Assembly (NCBI GenBank): GCA_013396655.1
Contig: WBMV01001018.1
Span: 2,312,778-2,376,777 of the forward strand
DNA length: 64,000 bases
Source: Campylorhamphus procurvoides
Lineage: Eukaryota > Chordata > Aves > Passeriformes > Dendrocolaptidae
Direction: 5' to 3'
The notes beneath the pieces are model-generated. The model was not told the origin of the DNA. It saw nothing but the letters and a program-made list of their open reading frames with translations, and ran no database searches. Position 1 is the first letter of the stretch, and each line of letters starts with the position of its first letter. The translations under genes and the position numbers were made by a program. This document shows positions 11,858 to 25,415 of this stretch, piece by piece.

Positions 11858-14223
11858 AATTAAAGCAATTCATATGGCAAATGGAAACAAAACTTTGGGT
11901 GAGCCATGACCCCTTTCTGATTTTCTCTAAATTTAGCATATCAAGAAAAGGAAAACCCCATAAAAGTATTCTAAAAGAATACCTGCAGGTCTAACTGTAC
12001 CAGCAGTATCACTGATCCCAACCCCCCACATTTTTGTACACTACTTTCCTAAGCAAACCAAAGTAGGATTTACATCACTACCTTTCCTATGGTCTGGTTC
12101 AGCCTCAGAACTCAAAAACCTGTAAGCACATTTGAGGTGTAAGACATTGCATTTTGTTATGTATTCAAACCCACAGATTATTCTATATCATTCTCCAGTG
12201 TATAATATTAAGCACTTTATTAGTAAAATCCAGCTCTTGCCACATATTAGGGGCCTCTAATAATTTAGCTTGATTTATTTTAAATGTCATTCCTGTATGA
12301 AACCTCCCTGTTCACTGAAAAGTCATCTAGACTGCTTATCAGATAAGGGAAATAGAGACTTTCAAGCTGGCTGCTCCTTGCACAAGGGAGACTATCATAT
12401 GTCATATTTTTATTAAAAGTTATTTCATGTTTATGCTTAGAGGAAATTCTTTTTTGAGAAGGACTTAGTTTGTTTCTCATTTTAACATCCACTCCTGACT
12501 ATTCAGTATTCTTCATACATCTTACTTTGTTTAAGCTCTCCAGAAAGAAGTCTGGGATAGTACCTTCATTTTGTCATCACAATAGGAAACCTTTTTTAAT
12601 GTTGAGAGTGAATTGTGACTTGCCCTATTACTGAAGATGTGTATTTGCAGCTCTGAAAAAGGATAGTGTTATCAGTGACTTCCCTTGGTTTTGAAGACTT
12701 TACAAAGTCTTCTAAAGAAAGGTTTCTGTTACTTTCCTAACAAATAAGCCCATGTGTGAATCCTCTATAAATGTCTTTATCTTAGGCACAGAAGTCAATG
12801 TTGAAGTTACTCAGATTATCAAATATTTACAGGTTAAAGATGTTGCTGGGCCTGTAGAGTCACTGTAATTTGTGATGTATGATACCTCCTTCTGAACATC
12901 CCACTAGTTATTTCTATTCAGTTTTAGAAAATCTGCCTCTTGATCCCATTTTCAAGGGATTTTAGCTACAGGAGCCTAAAGGCATATTCACAGTACTCAG
13001 TGGAGCTCTGGTTTGAGGCCCTGTAACATAACCATCATGACCTGGGAGATTCAGCAGTGAAGAGGAGCTTGCAATGGGGTGTGCTGTGGTGACCACAATG
13101 TGGGTTCCAGCATTTTCCTGCACTCAGCTCAGCTGTCTGTGCCAGCTGATGAGTCAGGCTTGGTGTTATTCATGTCTGACTCTATAGGACTTTTTGATAC
13201 TCACTCCAAGTTTTCAAAAGAATTGAGAGAGAAAATTCCCAAATGTGTGGAATGCAAATTAACACAGTTCTCATAAAGCCTAATTAAATCAAATGCCTAA
13301 GAAGATATTCAAAAGATCTTGGGTTCTGAGTAGTTTTGAAAATGTGGTCTCAACTGTCAAGTGTAAAGTTCTACAAGATTCATAAAGAACAGTATTGATC
13401 TCCATTTTGTGGGTATTTAGCAGAAGACATGCAGAGTCTCAAATAGCCAAAAACCAAATCAGAGCAGACAGTAAAATAAACAATCATTTTATGTGCTATT
13501 CCTTTCAGTATTTACCAGCTCCCACATTTGAATTTAGAGAATCTGAAGTTTGAGCATCTTATTAGTCATGAATGCCAGCTCTGTCACTGCCATCCATCAA
13601 GTCATTCAATCTGCTTATGTATCAGACCCAGTTCTGCATAATGAGAAAATATTTCCTCTGCATCACAAAAAATTGTGAAGACACCACAGTAATGATTGTG
13701 ATGCCCCCACTGTACAGCTAAGCATCTACTACATTACTATTTGTTTTATATCTCCCACTTTACTCCCTTATTTTAATTTTCTTCCTAAAGTTTCCTGTCA
13801 TCCATGTTCCTTCCTTTTTTCATCCACCTACCCTTTGCCTCCCATACACTGTTTCCTGTGTACCCTCACATGCACATCACCGTGAGGATAAAGTCACCAG
13901 CCAGAGCTTGGTATTGACATATCCCCTTGCTAACAATAAAGTCACATCGTTCCTTCCCATCTCATACCTTCCCTTGTTTGGATTCTGTATTTCACACACA
14001 TTCTGGTATCAAATGATGAGATAGCAGGTGCTGCATGGAGACTTTAATACTTAAACCATTCAGTCATGACCTGGCCCTCTGGAATAGCTGCTGACAAGTT
14101 GCTCCTAGTGACACTTGCATGCAGTGCTGGCTCTGGGATCTGTGACTCAAACAGCAGGAGGAGAAATGGAAAGATGAAGCATCTGCAGATTTTGAAACAT
14201 TGACAGCTCTCAGTCCTGGTAAG
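11858..14223. other. Unique non-coding DNA
   Basis: No convincing exon is seen. There is a good plus-strand donor (GTAAGT, 14219-14224) after an open stretch that starts following an AGCAG at about 14155-14159. The upstream acceptor has no pyrimidine tract, so I do not call an exon. Confidence 0.5.
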
Positions 14224-14715
14224 TCAGCACCAAGGGGGTGTGTGGGGTGGTCGTGGCATCCCTGCAGTGCCCAGAGAGACACCCACCCAGTGACTGATTC
14301 CCCCCCAGCTGGGCTTGTGCAGTACAGGAACATCACAGCATGGGGCAGGCTTATAAGCAAACCAGAGAGGGGCTCGATTTTGTTTGTATTCAGATGAAGA
14401 ATCCTTTACACATCCCATCCATCTCCTCTTTACTTTGATTGTTCCCTTAACCCTACTAATTAGGGTGTGATCTCCGTTGTCAAGGCTGTTTGGTATGGGA
14501 AATTCGATATGTGCCCCTTTGCTGATCACCACAGTTAGTTGAAGACCTGACTTGTCTCTCTCTTCTAGCAGCACGTGAATCTCTTTTACATTTTCTTTCC
14601 AGCTTATAGCTGGACAAAGTGATGATCTCAGCCCTTCCTCTATGCCTTGCACAAATAGATTTATTCCAAACATGAGGCAAATCACGAGCCCAGAAAGAAA
14701 AGCACATCTCATCAT
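14224..14715 (-). other. Unassigned open frame, 163 codons, hydrophobic N-terminus
   Basis: This minus-strand open frame starts with MMRCAFLSGLVICLMFGINL, which resembles a signal peptide or membrane anchor. It continues with a mixed, non-repetitive sequence, then becomes Pro/Gly/Trp-rich near its end, as expected of GC-rich non-coding DNA. No domain is recognised. There is no CpG-rich promoter before it. It lies downstream of the possible terminal exon at 15087-15181, so it would be 3' UTR if that exon is real. Most likely a chance frame. Confidence 0.12.
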
Positions 14716-15086
14716 CGCTACATGACAACAGAACCCAGCCCTGATCTCGGCTCATCCTTGCACTGGATGACCCAGTGGTAGCAGCTCGCCCATGGAATGC
14801 AGCAGGTCACTAAGTGAAGAACACAGGCTCATGTGAGTCAGCTCTGCTGAGCGCTCCGGGGGCAGCAGGGAGAGCTCCTGCATCCCACTGATGGGGGGAC
14901 CACGCCTCATGCAGCTGCCTATTGTGGCACTCGGCTGTGTCACCCAGAGGGCACACCCTGAGCCCCCCTGCCCTGTGAGCCCGTGACCCTCAGCACCTGA
15001 AGCAGAAATCCATGGCCCGTTTTGCCTCTGGGCTAAGCACGCAGTGACCCCTGCAAAGATGAGATGGGCCAGGAGCGGGGCAAGCG
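14716..15086. other. GC-richer pocket, no gene
   Basis: Composition rises in GC with several AGC/CTG-rich words and runs such as CCCCCC. No domain-bearing frame or RNA gene is seen. If the minus-strand exon at 15087-15181 is genuine, this is the start of its 3' UTR. Confidence 0.4.
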
Positions 15087-15181
15087 TTACTGCTGCTGCT
15101 TCAGCTCAGATTTGGCAGCCAGGCTCATTTGGCACCACTCAAACAGAATGACACAGGTCACAAATGACAGGTAGAAAAACT
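15087..15181 (-). CDS. Possible terminal exon of an unidentified membrane protein
   Basis: Read on the minus strand, a good acceptor (pyrimidine-rich, ending TTCTATGCAG) is followed by an open frame of 30 complete codons ending in TAA (15087-15089). The predicted peptide has a hydrophobic stretch FFYLSFVTCVILFEW, which would be a membrane-spanning C-terminal segment. After it comes a polar tail ending KSELKQQQ. The exon would need one base from the previous exon to keep this frame. It is not phase-compatible with the candidate exon at 16912-16952: the joined codon would be TGA. If real, it therefore needs another upstream exon that I did not find. A 30-codon open frame can arise by chance. 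Family not recognised. Confidence 0.22.
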
Positions 15182-16911
15182 CTGCATAGAAGGAAAGAAA
15201 CTTATTTTGCTCATTTGTAACACAACTAAATTCCAGGAACTTGCCTTCACATAACGCACATATTTGTTGCAGTATATTCTGAATATTATTTTCCTTTGAT
15301 GTCTTCAGTTTATCTGAAATATTTTGCAGCTAAATTATTGGGGTATAAGTCACCAGTTTCTACAAATTTATCTGATCTTTGCTGTTGCATTGCAAACTTC
15401 ACAGAAGATGAAAATAAAAGCAAGGTTTTATGATTGACTTGCTGCTGCCTAATTATATGGAAACTGTTTTTTTGATAATAATGATATGTCAGCAGCTTGA
15501 TTTACTAATCAGATTCAGTATCTAGGGATAGGAAGGGGTGTGTGAGCACATATGTACATGTATATTTGATCCAAAATTGGCATTTTATCTAAGCTAGCAC
15601 TGATTATCAACCACATTTTCAACAGTAATTGTAAGGAATAATTTGCCTGAATCATTAAGTACAACATGGTAGGTTTGCAAGTAGAAATGTACAGTTCAGA
15701 CTAGAAAAGAAAGAAAATACCAATATTATACGACATTGAAACCCAATAGTATTGATGGAACGAGTTACTTATTCCCCTGAATAAATAAGTCCAGTCAGAA
15801 AACAGAAATAATAAAACTCTGCAACTCACTAATGATGCAAACTAAACTGAATAATCAAAATAATTTGCAAAATGCAGACTGAGACCCATTTGTTTAACAC
15901 CTTGTTTAGCCAGTCCATCCAACCTCAGAGTCACTGCCAAAAGGCTCTGGGTCTGTAACAAACACAATTTACAGCAAATGTTCACACTGCTATGCTCAGA
16001 AAAATAAGATATCAATCATTTCATTTCTATGCACCAGTTTGACTTCGAATGTCTCTCAGTGGCAACCACACCTCGCCCTTACACCCAGCCACGTGGGGGC
16101 TGCTCATTGCCAGGCAAACCCACAGTGTGGCACTGCCCTGGCCGGGGTGGCAAAGGCCCCACTGAGCTGCCCATGTCACACACACCAGTCTGCACAGCCT
16201 GGGCATGGCAAAGCCTCAGACTGTGCTTTCTGTCCTGTGCATGTCGTGAGTGGGTGGGGACATTGAGCCTCCAGCGAGGGCTCGCTTAGAAAAGCCATGG
16301 GAGGGACTCCAGGGAGAACTCACCACTTTGGGATCCCCAAAGAGGAAAATTCCCTGGGTATTTTGCTAAACCATTGACATGCTGATTTCTTTTACTCTAC
16401 TGACCTCTTCTGAAATGTGGCTGCATTTGTTTGGTGTGACATCTGCACAGTTTGTCCTGCTAATTGAAAGACTAGATGTGACTTATTTCCCCGAAGACTG
16501 TCTGCAGCCAGCAAGCAGGAACAAACTTCAGTCATTGCTGATTGGCTACATTTCAAACCCGTGTCCCAGATGTACCTGGGCTCTGTTTTCTATGTGCCAC
16601 TCATTTCTTTTAAGCTGACATTTTGATTTAGTTATCTCTGATCAGCTAAGACAGGCCAAGAGATCTCTTTGGTTACAAGCCAGCTGCACTTGTGCCTGAT
16701 GTGTCCCTCCCCTAGAGGGACAATGTACAAGTGAAGCTCCTACTTATTCCCAATTCAACCTGTATAGCAAAGAAATTACAGAGTTCCTGTCAAGAAAGAA
16801 GAAATGGGGAAAAACATTCCTGCTAAGGACAAATGAGCCAATGTGGGCTACGCTATTTCTATTTCTACAGAAAGTATCCTGAGTTTGAGGCTTGTTACTC
16901 CTGTTACTCAC
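15182..16911. other. Unique DNA, GC pocket at 16050-16290
   Basis: Mostly AT-rich unique sequence. A GC-rich stretch at 16050-16290 carries overlapping open frames in two registers, a sign of composition rather than coding. A minus-strand donor GTGAGT sits near 16318-16324, but the matching acceptor lacks a pyrimidine tract. Confidence 0.4.
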
Positions 16912-16952
16912 CAGGCATTTGTTTCTGGCTCATTGTTTGCAAAAATTAAGCA
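16912..16952 (-). CDS. Possible 41-bp internal exon, unidentified gene
   Basis: On the minus strand the acceptor context is ATGATATTTCCTCAG and the donor is CCTG followed by GTGAGTAAC. Only one frame is open (CLIFANNEPETNA); the other two contain stops. It starts at codon phase 0 and leaves two bases. This matches the end of the candidate exon at 17940-17983. Function unknown. Confidence 0.25.
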
Positions 16953-17939
16953 CTGAGGAAATATCATCATTAAGAGAAAATGGAGACAAAGAGAAGAATT
17001 ACCTTCTCCCACACTTGATGATGCCTGGGCCAGGAACAGACAAAAATTTAAAATATTTTTAAAAATTGGAAGATCTTAAAATTCCACTGTAAAACTTCAG
17101 GGATCTAAAATTGCCCTGGAAATGGAGGGCACTTTGAAACCTGTCCCAGTGATCAAAAGATGAGGTTGTCACGAGTCATTCTAGCAGATGAGCTTTTCTT
17201 CTTGACTGTGAAGACTGACAAACCTACTGGCACCCTTGAAGGAGATTTGCAGCCTCTGCAGTTATCTGCACGCAAATGCTGCACAAAGGGGACACAGACT
17301 CTATTATGGTATTTTGGAATCGGCATTACACTCATATTTCAGCTGAACAGAAAAATGGGAGTTGATGACAGATGGTAGTGGAGAATTGGCAGGAACAATT
17401 AAGAGCTGAAGAAGGCACGGGAAATGTATTTTTTGTTAAAATGCTTCTCTGTAATTAACCAATATGTGCCTCTTGACACCATTTCAATACACAGATATGT
17501 TTTAAGACCTGAGAAGGTAAGACAGGCCAAGAAATTCTTGGGTTTTAAGTCAACTACTCTTGAAAAAGTTCCAGTAGATCTTTGTTAACATAGCAGGTTT
17601 TTCCTGGCGAATTCCAGGAAACTGAAAATACAAAGCAACATTCTTAGATAGTGAAAATATTCTCCCCTACCCCACTCCATCATAAGATATATCCACAATC
17701 ACATATCTATGAAATGTATAGGAGTTTCATACACATTTTTGCCAATTAAACACATTTTTAAAATCCTGGATCTTTTTTGCAATGGTACTTCTGATAGCTT
17801 ATACAAAAGCAAGGTGGAAATGTCCAGCTCCAAGGAGCCCTTCCTTTTGCAATGACTAACCCTAGCAAGTACACTGGGAGTTAAGAGCTCAGCTCTGAGT
17901 GATGAGGATTCCCACTTCACATCTCTGAAAATGACTCAC

Positions 17940-17983
17940 CGCTGACCATGGATGAAGCTGAACTGGCGGTGAATATGGGTTAG
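17940..17983 (-). CDS. Possible 44-bp internal exon, unidentified gene
   Basis: The minus-strand acceptor is strong: a pyrimidine-rich tract ending GCCTGCCTTTCAG. The donor is AGCG followed by GTGAGTCAT, close to the vertebrate consensus. In the phase required by the candidate exon at 25416-25543 it reads PNPYSPPVQLHPWSA with one joining codon. A second frame (LTHIHRQFSFIHGQR) is also open, so the reading phase depends on the neighbours. Of the candidates this has the best splice sites. It could equally be an exon of a non-coding RNA. Confidence 0.35.
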
Positions 17984-20900
17984 CTGAAAGGCAGGCAACA
18001 TTAAAAAGCCCAGGCCCATTTCAGGGACAGGTTTTCCAACAATGGTTTTGAAGATGTGGGAGTTTTTTGACCTTGGCTTTCCACCCAGTTCAATTTTGTT
18101 CAGCACAATGACCAGTGCACTGTTGAGACACTAATTCAGGATTCAACTATGTCCTAATCAGGACCATCAGCAAGGAAGTTAATTGGTGTCAGATGTGATT
18201 AGGCCACTGCTCTGAAAGAAGACTACTGATTTGTTTTCCTCTCCGTCTTTACTGCTGAGAATTCAGCACCAGGTGACTCACTCCTCTCACCTGAAGTAGG
18301 ATTCAAAGGACTAAAGTCATCAGAGCTTATCATCAAACCTTTGTTTCTCAGATGAGGTTACATATTGTTTTAAACGTCTAGAAGTGACAGAAAACATGGG
18401 CATCTTTCCCACTAATTTTATGGCCAACTTTAATAGGGATCAGCAGACTTTTTATAGAAAACAATACAGAACTGTGATGAATTGTTGATTATACAATAGC
18501 AGAACATCGATCCAAGCACTCTCCTTTTGTAAACCCAGCAAAACAGAAGCACTGTTATTTTGCAGTGGCTGCTTTTGTATTGCTTTTCTTACCAAAGCAT
18601 GTACATAAATAAATAAGATCCAGCTCTCTTCGTGCCCATTTAAAAGCCTGTGCAGGAGCTGTGGGCTGCAGAGCCCTGCAGGTGAGGATTTCAGCACTTC
18701 AGACAGCCTTCTCCTCTCCTGCTCCCCTCACCTTTCCACGACTCAGCTGCCACACAGAAACCGCAAGCCTCTCACAAAACGTGCTCCACAGGATATTCAA
18801 AGAACAATGCCCACAGCCTTGGGACTGAAGATTTGGAATTCAGCAGACAATAGCTGGAAACCTCTGTCGACTTCATCTTGTTTTTCTGAGAAAACTGTGT
18901 CCAAACGTAAAATCGGATTTGTTCCAAGAAGTCTAGTAAAGAATATGGAGCTCAGGTGGATCTGTAATTCCAGATGACTGAAGAGGTGAGGGGAGGTAAA
19001 AAAAGATCTTTTGAATGGCAACAAAGAAGGTCTTCCTTTGGATGGGAACTATAAAGAAATCATGAAATGAAGCAAAGAAGAAATACCTAGATAGTGAGGT
19101 GGGCAAAAAAAGGTGATAGAATTTGGTGAGGAAAACAAATACCTAGAGGTAAAGGGATGAATCCAAGAGGAAAAGGGTGGAGAGTAAAAGAAGTTATCAA
19201 CAGAGTACTAGGGAGATAGGGACAGAAGAATAAGGGAAGGAGGAGGAAGAAAACCCAGGAGGAGCTGGATTATTTTAAATAGAATTCAGAATGTAGTTAC
19301 ACCTAATCACCATGTACTTGAGTTGTACTGTGCTCTGTTCAGAGTCCATTTGATGAGTTCCCTTTGCTTTTTATCCAAGGCAAAACAACAACTGGAGCTG
19401 GCACAGATACAGAGTGAGTGGGGGGTGTTAGAGAAACTATTTTGATCTCTGTCCATTGTGCCATGTTTACAGGACCTGGCAATGTTTAAACAACACTTTA
19501 AAATACATTTGACTTGGAAAACAAAAACATTCAAACAGCAAAGACATAACCCCAGCTCAGAGAAAGAGGCGAGGAGGTTACATTTTAAGTTTTTCTTCTC
19601 TCAGAATTACTTTTATTTCGACAGAAAACAGTGGCAGGACAAAGGCAGCAGTGAGTGGGACATAACACTCATACCATTTAATTTCCCATTGGCTGTAAAA
19701 CAATTTTGGGTTCTCTTTGGGTAGGAAGAAATCTCAGTGCAAATTCCTTGACAGAAATCCCTCAACGTTATATATTTCACTGACTTTGAATTCAAGGGCA
19801 GTCTAAAGGCTGCTGTCTGCACTCAAAATGAGTACAACAAAAATGCCTGCTGGCCACTGGGACCTGCCCAGGTCACTGAAAAATAGCCAACAGAGCAAGG
19901 AGAAATTGAGAGCCCAATTCTCAAAAGGAGCATAAGGTTTCTGAGCCCTTAGGCCTGGTTGCAAAACCTTAATGTCAGCCGAGCCCCACCCCCTGACTTC
20001 AATAAATCCTGACCCACAGCAATAGCTAATCACCTGCACTAATTACGACTGGCAGAGAGGGGCTCTGGGCTGCCTCGCCTGCTCCATCCCCACAACCCAT
20101 CGAGCAGCATCTTCTGGCAGCTCGAGACGACAGTGCTTAAGGGGACTTGCAGGTTTGACAAAAAAGTTGCTGAAATTGATTGGTATTTAGAGTTTAGTGG
20201 TCTCCAATGAGTATTCCTGTGCTTCTCTGACTGATTTTGATGAAGTGCTTTTATTTGTCTTTCTACCGGGAGACTGCAGATGAATTTGCAATAGAGCAGC
20301 ATGGCTCCTGTTTAGCTTTGTCAGGCACCACTTAGCTGTGTTATAATTTATTTTCCAGGAAAAATTATTTCTCATGAGGGCTTCAGGCTAACACAGTTAT
20401 AAAGCACCTGGCTACCGTTCAGCTCTGTGTCTGAAGGCAGTTTCATTTCCATGCATAAAGAGAAAAACTCCAAACTGGTGAGGAGGAAGAAACAGGAGCT
20501 GCTCCAGGTCCATGTGCTGTGGGTACATGGGGCTTCTTAGGAGTGGCATTTAATGAAGTGGCCAGCACCTTGGCACCACAGTTAGCAGGGTCAGGGCTGG
20601 AACAGGCCTGTGCAGGCACACAGACACTGCTGCTGCCACTCGTGGGGATGCCACAGCAGCTCTGGGCAGGGTCCTTCACTTAACAAAGCAGCCTGTCTCT
20701 GCTCAGGGCTGCCTTGGGAACTGACTCTTCTAAATTTGTGAATGGATTTAGACCTGTATTTAACTTTGACATAGTGTGTAATAGAGCAATCTTTACCTTA
20801 CTTCGGTCTTATTTGGTGAGAGTCCCTTTTATTCAGAGTGCAATGATTGTGGTGTTTGTTGGGGTAGTTTTGTTCCCATTTTCTGCTGAATTATAGTGAT

Positions 20901-21079
20901 TAGTGAGCAGTTTGAAAGCACAGAGCTCAGAGATCATCTCTGCTTTGATCACTCAAGAAGAAGCCCAAGTCTGGTTACAGGACGAATGTAAATATCAATT
21001 CAGTTTCACTCTGCTTAGAGAGGCTGTTGTACTTTGATCTTGTGTTTTCCACCTATCTTTATGCTATTAGGATGCAGGG
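17984..21079. other. Unique non-coding DNA
   Basis: No supported gene. Purine-rich sequence at 19040-19260 (AAG/GGA words) may be a degraded simple repeat. Minus-strand open frames at 19803-20302 are short and unremarkable. Confidence 0.45.
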
Positions 21080-21440
21080 GAAGAAACGTAGTGACGTACA
21101 CATAATTAAGACAAAGTCTTTCTAGAACATGCCACTAATCATATAATGTGATTTATAATTAAAAGGGTATTTCTGTTTGTCTTGCTTAAATCTTGCATTT
21201 GAAGAAAGAGACATGAAGATGCAATGAGCAAATGGAGCCTGTTGGAAGGGAGCTGCTCTCATTACCAGTTTAATCAGCTGTGATGTTTCATTAGCAATGA
21301 CTTAACCAGAGCAGACATCGCTCCTCGCAGCCCCTCGCCCTGCAATCATTGCCCATTACCACTGTTGTGTGGGGTTGGAGCCATTGTTCACTCAGGGCAC
21401 TGCAGTATTGACAAGGGGAAACTGCAGGCTAAGGCTTACA
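21080..21440. promoter_or_regulatory. Possible conserved non-coding element
   Basis: Contains an AT-rich block with ATAATGTGATTTATAATTAA (21142-21161) followed by a word-diverse stretch with GTTTAATCAGCTGTGATG (21269-21286, including a CAGCTG E-box) and CATTAGCAATGA. The clustering of homeodomain-like cores with an E-box suggests an enhancer. Conservation has not been tested. Confidence 0.22.
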
Positions 21441-24400
21441 TTAAAGAACTTACAGCCTCCAAAACTACAACAGGGCAGTTTGGCATGAAAAACCACCCAA
21501 ATTTTGCAAACTTTGGTACAAAGAGGATGAAATGCAACTTCTAAAATCAAATTCAGACGATTCACTTTTCATAGAACACACTGAGCACTCCCATCCATCT
21601 GTACTGAGTAATTACATTCATACTGTCTCTTTTACCTCCTGGACACTTTCAGGAGTAATAATTCAGCTGACCTAAAATTGCCTATTTATACTTTGATAGC
21701 ATATTCTCCTTATTGCCACAAACCATTACCCTTTATTTAAACTTAGCCATGGAAAGCTGTGAGACACCATGAAAAAATTGACTTCCCAGTACTTTTCCCC
21801 AGTGTGGTGAGCGATACACATCCAGATGCTCCAAACACTCTTTTACTGCTGAGGGGGAAGCAGAGATTTGTCCAAGAGTAACGTTACAGAAATGGGTGTG
21901 AACTGGTGGGCAGGATCAGGAGGGATCCATGGTGTGGAGCTGCATGGGGCACTGGTGGTGTGTGAGCAAGAACTGCCTTCCTGCCCTGAGAGCTGGGGGG
22001 ACACAAAAGTGCTGCAGTCGAAATCCTCTTTCCTGTCAAACTTCGGGGGAAATCTCCAGCAGATCCCTTTTGCTGTGTGAGGCTGAGTTACTCATCTGCC
22101 AAATGACAATAATAGCACTTCTTTATCTCCAAGAGTAAACAGTGGAAGGACTGGAAAGTAGTCAGATACCATCAGCAGGAGGACAGGGTAACACAGTGGC
22201 AGCCTAACACAAGGAAGGGGTTCTATTTTTTTCCAAGAGAATTCAAATCAAACTGGAAAAAGCATTTGACATCTCTGGGATTAAAATAGAAATGGAAAGA
22301 AGATATTTGGGCATATTTTTCCCTCAGAAAATAGGATTGATATCATTTTGCTCTGACTTTATAATTCCCATAGCTTATTATAATGTAGCTGTCCTCTTTG
22401 ATTTGTGTATTGGAATGTACAGTGCAACTGCATATATTCGTGGAAATAGGCTTATTATTGTAACAACTCAAGGGAATCTTCTGAATTAAGGGAAAACATT
22501 TACATTGGAACAAATTACATTTTACCAAAAAACTAATTGTTACACTGAGAGCTGTATACTGTTGTAATTGCACTGTCCTAATTACACACGTTGCATTATT
22601 TAAAAAGAAGAGCATTGTTTATTTGCAATATCCTCTGCTTATTTACAGTTGCATATTTGAACAAGGAGCAAGGAGTTATTCCTACAAAGCAGCAGAGAGA
22701 TTGTTATCTGCACAAAACCACAAAATTAATTCAGTAGAGGAAATCTACTCTCAAACAGAGCAAGAGAGAAATTCCTCCTGAGGCAAGACATTCTACAATT
22801 GTTTCTAAATTTCTGTATAATTAACAAAGCACTTACCATCTGCAGTGATTGACCTGTCAGATCTGCTCCTCTGAGATAATTTCAGTGACATTTAAAAAAA
22901 TAGTGTGAATATAAAAAAGACATATTCAATTTGCAGAGAATGGTGTTATCCTCTAAACAGAAATTACAAACCCTGAAGATGGCATTAGTCTGTGATGCTG
23001 CTGATTACCAGCAGCAGCCCTGCCGAGATGAGTTCAGCTCAGGTACGAGTGGGAGATCCTTCCTTGGCCATCACAACAGTGACCCTGTTTCATCTCCTGG
23101 CTTTTATCATGCAAATGTCTCTCTGAGATATGAAAAGGCATCTCGCAAAATTCCCTTATTTAGACTAATACTCTAAATAATTTTCACTCTCCCCATTCAA
23201 TAGAATTACTTGGAAACTCCATTTTAAAGAAAGAAGAGGATGATTCTCTGTTGTTTGCACCTTCCCTGGACACTTATTTTGACCTAAGTAAGCAGTGTAT
23301 GGTGTTGCCACAATGCTACCAAGCAGCATTTTTCCCACCTTTTTACCCTAATACTGTGAATACTCGAGTATGGTAAAATCCAGCCCAGTGCTGTTGTGTT
23401 TATAGAGCAAAACCATTCTGTCTTTTGTCTATCATTTTTAATTAAATCTACCAATCCCAAACAGCATAATTTGTGAATTACTTCCATCTCTTTAACTATT
23501 CCTCCTTTCTCTTCCTGTGTTACATTAAGTATTTATAGATGCTACAAAAATGCTTCTCCATTACCACTCTGCAATATTTCTTCCTTCACAAACCTGAACT
23601 CCTTGCAAACATTATTTAGAGACATGTAAAATGCAGCTTTATCCAAACCAATACACACTTTTCCCCCATCAGGTTTTGTAAGGGATCTTTTTAAAAGTAG
23701 CACAGAAAAAGAGATGGATGTTGTGTGGCATGAGAGATGAATGCATCTTCAGTTCTAAGGAACAACTATTGAAGTTTCAGATTGGTAACGATCACAGTCA
23801 AAATGATATTTTAATCTTGGGACACAGTAGGGAATAGACAGTTACTGCACAGTTCACTAGAATTTTACCCCCCTTGACACATGAAAGAGCAAGTAGTCTG
23901 ACTTTTCATCTTATTTCAGAAGAGATTCCCTTCTGGAGGTGGTCTAGTCAAGTCCAGCCAGTGCTCCTACTACAGAAACTTTCAGTTCTACAGTAAATGC
24001 GACTGATCTTTTCCCTTTGATTTAAGTTCATTGCCACAAAATCAAGATGAATTTGTTGAAGTCTAAAGTTAAAAAACTGAATAAATGAGAACTCCTGCAG
24101 TAACAGTTGTTTGTAAATTATTGATCAATGAATTTTTTTACAATATGAATTGTAAAAAGGCTATCAAACTTTCCTAAAGTACCTTTGACAATAAATAAAA
24201 AGTTCAATCTTTTTTTCTTCATTTCAGAGAGGTTTTTGTAGACTTTTTTTTTCCAATCCATATTGCTAGATGCATTTTGCTATTTTCTCTTGACTCAGTT
24301 ACAAGGAAGAGAGTGAGGAAAGGCTATTTCTGATTTTTCTATGATCCCAGTTCTTCAAAAATATGTGGTTTGTGTTGCTGATATATTCCTTAAAATTGAA

Positions 24401-25415
24401 TAGCAGTAGTTAAATAGAAAGTACTGAGTGTAATTTCTTTTTTTTGCTGGTAAGAGATAACGAAAGAAGAAATGAGAATAAATTCATATGTTTTTTCAAC
24501 AAACAAAAGAGTACCAGTACAGAGTGAGAACTTCCTTAGTCTTTGAATAATACTTTTTAAAAGCCATGTAGAAAGAAAGAAGAATAAATAAATATTCTGG
24601 AGGTAACTGTTCTACCAGACCTGTCAGGGAAGATCCAGCTGAGGAAACCACAACTCCTTAACTTGCAGAGATGCTCAAGAAAGCTTCCCAGGCACCTGGG
24701 ACTCACACTAACCACGGAGATGCTCCTCGAGAAACAGAAGGTGGAAACATATGGTGGAATCAGGAACACAAAGTACATCCCACCAGCAAAAAAGGGGGAA
24801 ACCCATGGCTGAATCCCAGGGAGCTGCACATCAGGTGCATCAGAGGGCCCACAAAACCCGGGGACTATTCTATTAATCTTACACTGTGCAATTGTTCTAT
24901 TTCTACACAGACATTTCAAATCAGGTGAATTTGAAACAACTGAAGGGCGGGTACTTTATTAGGATGCCCAGACTGTCAGAGCACTGCTACAGTCTTTTCC
25001 TGAGAAAGAACTCCTTAACTACTGGATTTCCAAAGAGGAGAACAGTCCAAAACATCCCCAAGCAGCGAGGATTTCTGTAAAAAAGGAAACCAAACCAAAC
25101 CCAAGTGAGAGAACTCAGCCAAAGGAATCTCTCTGTCTTAGAAGAGCCTCAACCAGTTGTGCCTTCCAGCACTTCTGAACAAGGACAGTATTCATTTAAA
25201 AACAAACCTCGGCAAGCACTTTACGAACATGCTGTATGTATAGATAAATCTATTTTATCCATGAGTGCTAACCTTATTGCAGAACACAGGGATTACAGCT
25301 CACACTGAATTACTACATTTTATAATTCATTGTAGTGAGGTTTTACTGGGTGACATCTCCCATAGAGCGAGCACTTGATTCTTTTTAAATAGAAAAATTG
25401 AAGGAAACCACTTAC
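21441..25415. other. Unique non-coding DNA with an isolated donor motif
   Basis: No gene is called. A consensus minus-strand donor (GTAAGT, 22831-22836) follows a possible 34-bp exon, but that segment is out of phase with the other candidate exons. A minus-strand open frame at 24557-24919 encodes a hydrophobic stretch (FFAGGMYFVFLIPPYVSTF) without recognisable family features. Confidence 0.4.

Noticed and set aside
14159..14224. Plus-strand open segment ending in a GTAAGT donor
   Set aside because: The preceding acceptor lacks a pyrimidine tract and no phase-compatible partner exon was found.
22831..22870. Minus-strand 34-bp segment with a consensus GTAAGT donor
   Set aside because: With the natural first AG as acceptor it introduces a stop when joined to the 25416-25543 exon. 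Other acceptors can be forced to fit, but that is not evidence.
24557..24919. 120-codon minus-strand frame with a hydrophobic, membrane-like stretch
   Set aside because: No family resemblance, no splice context, and T-rich DNA on the minus strand naturally yields Phe/Leu/Val runs.
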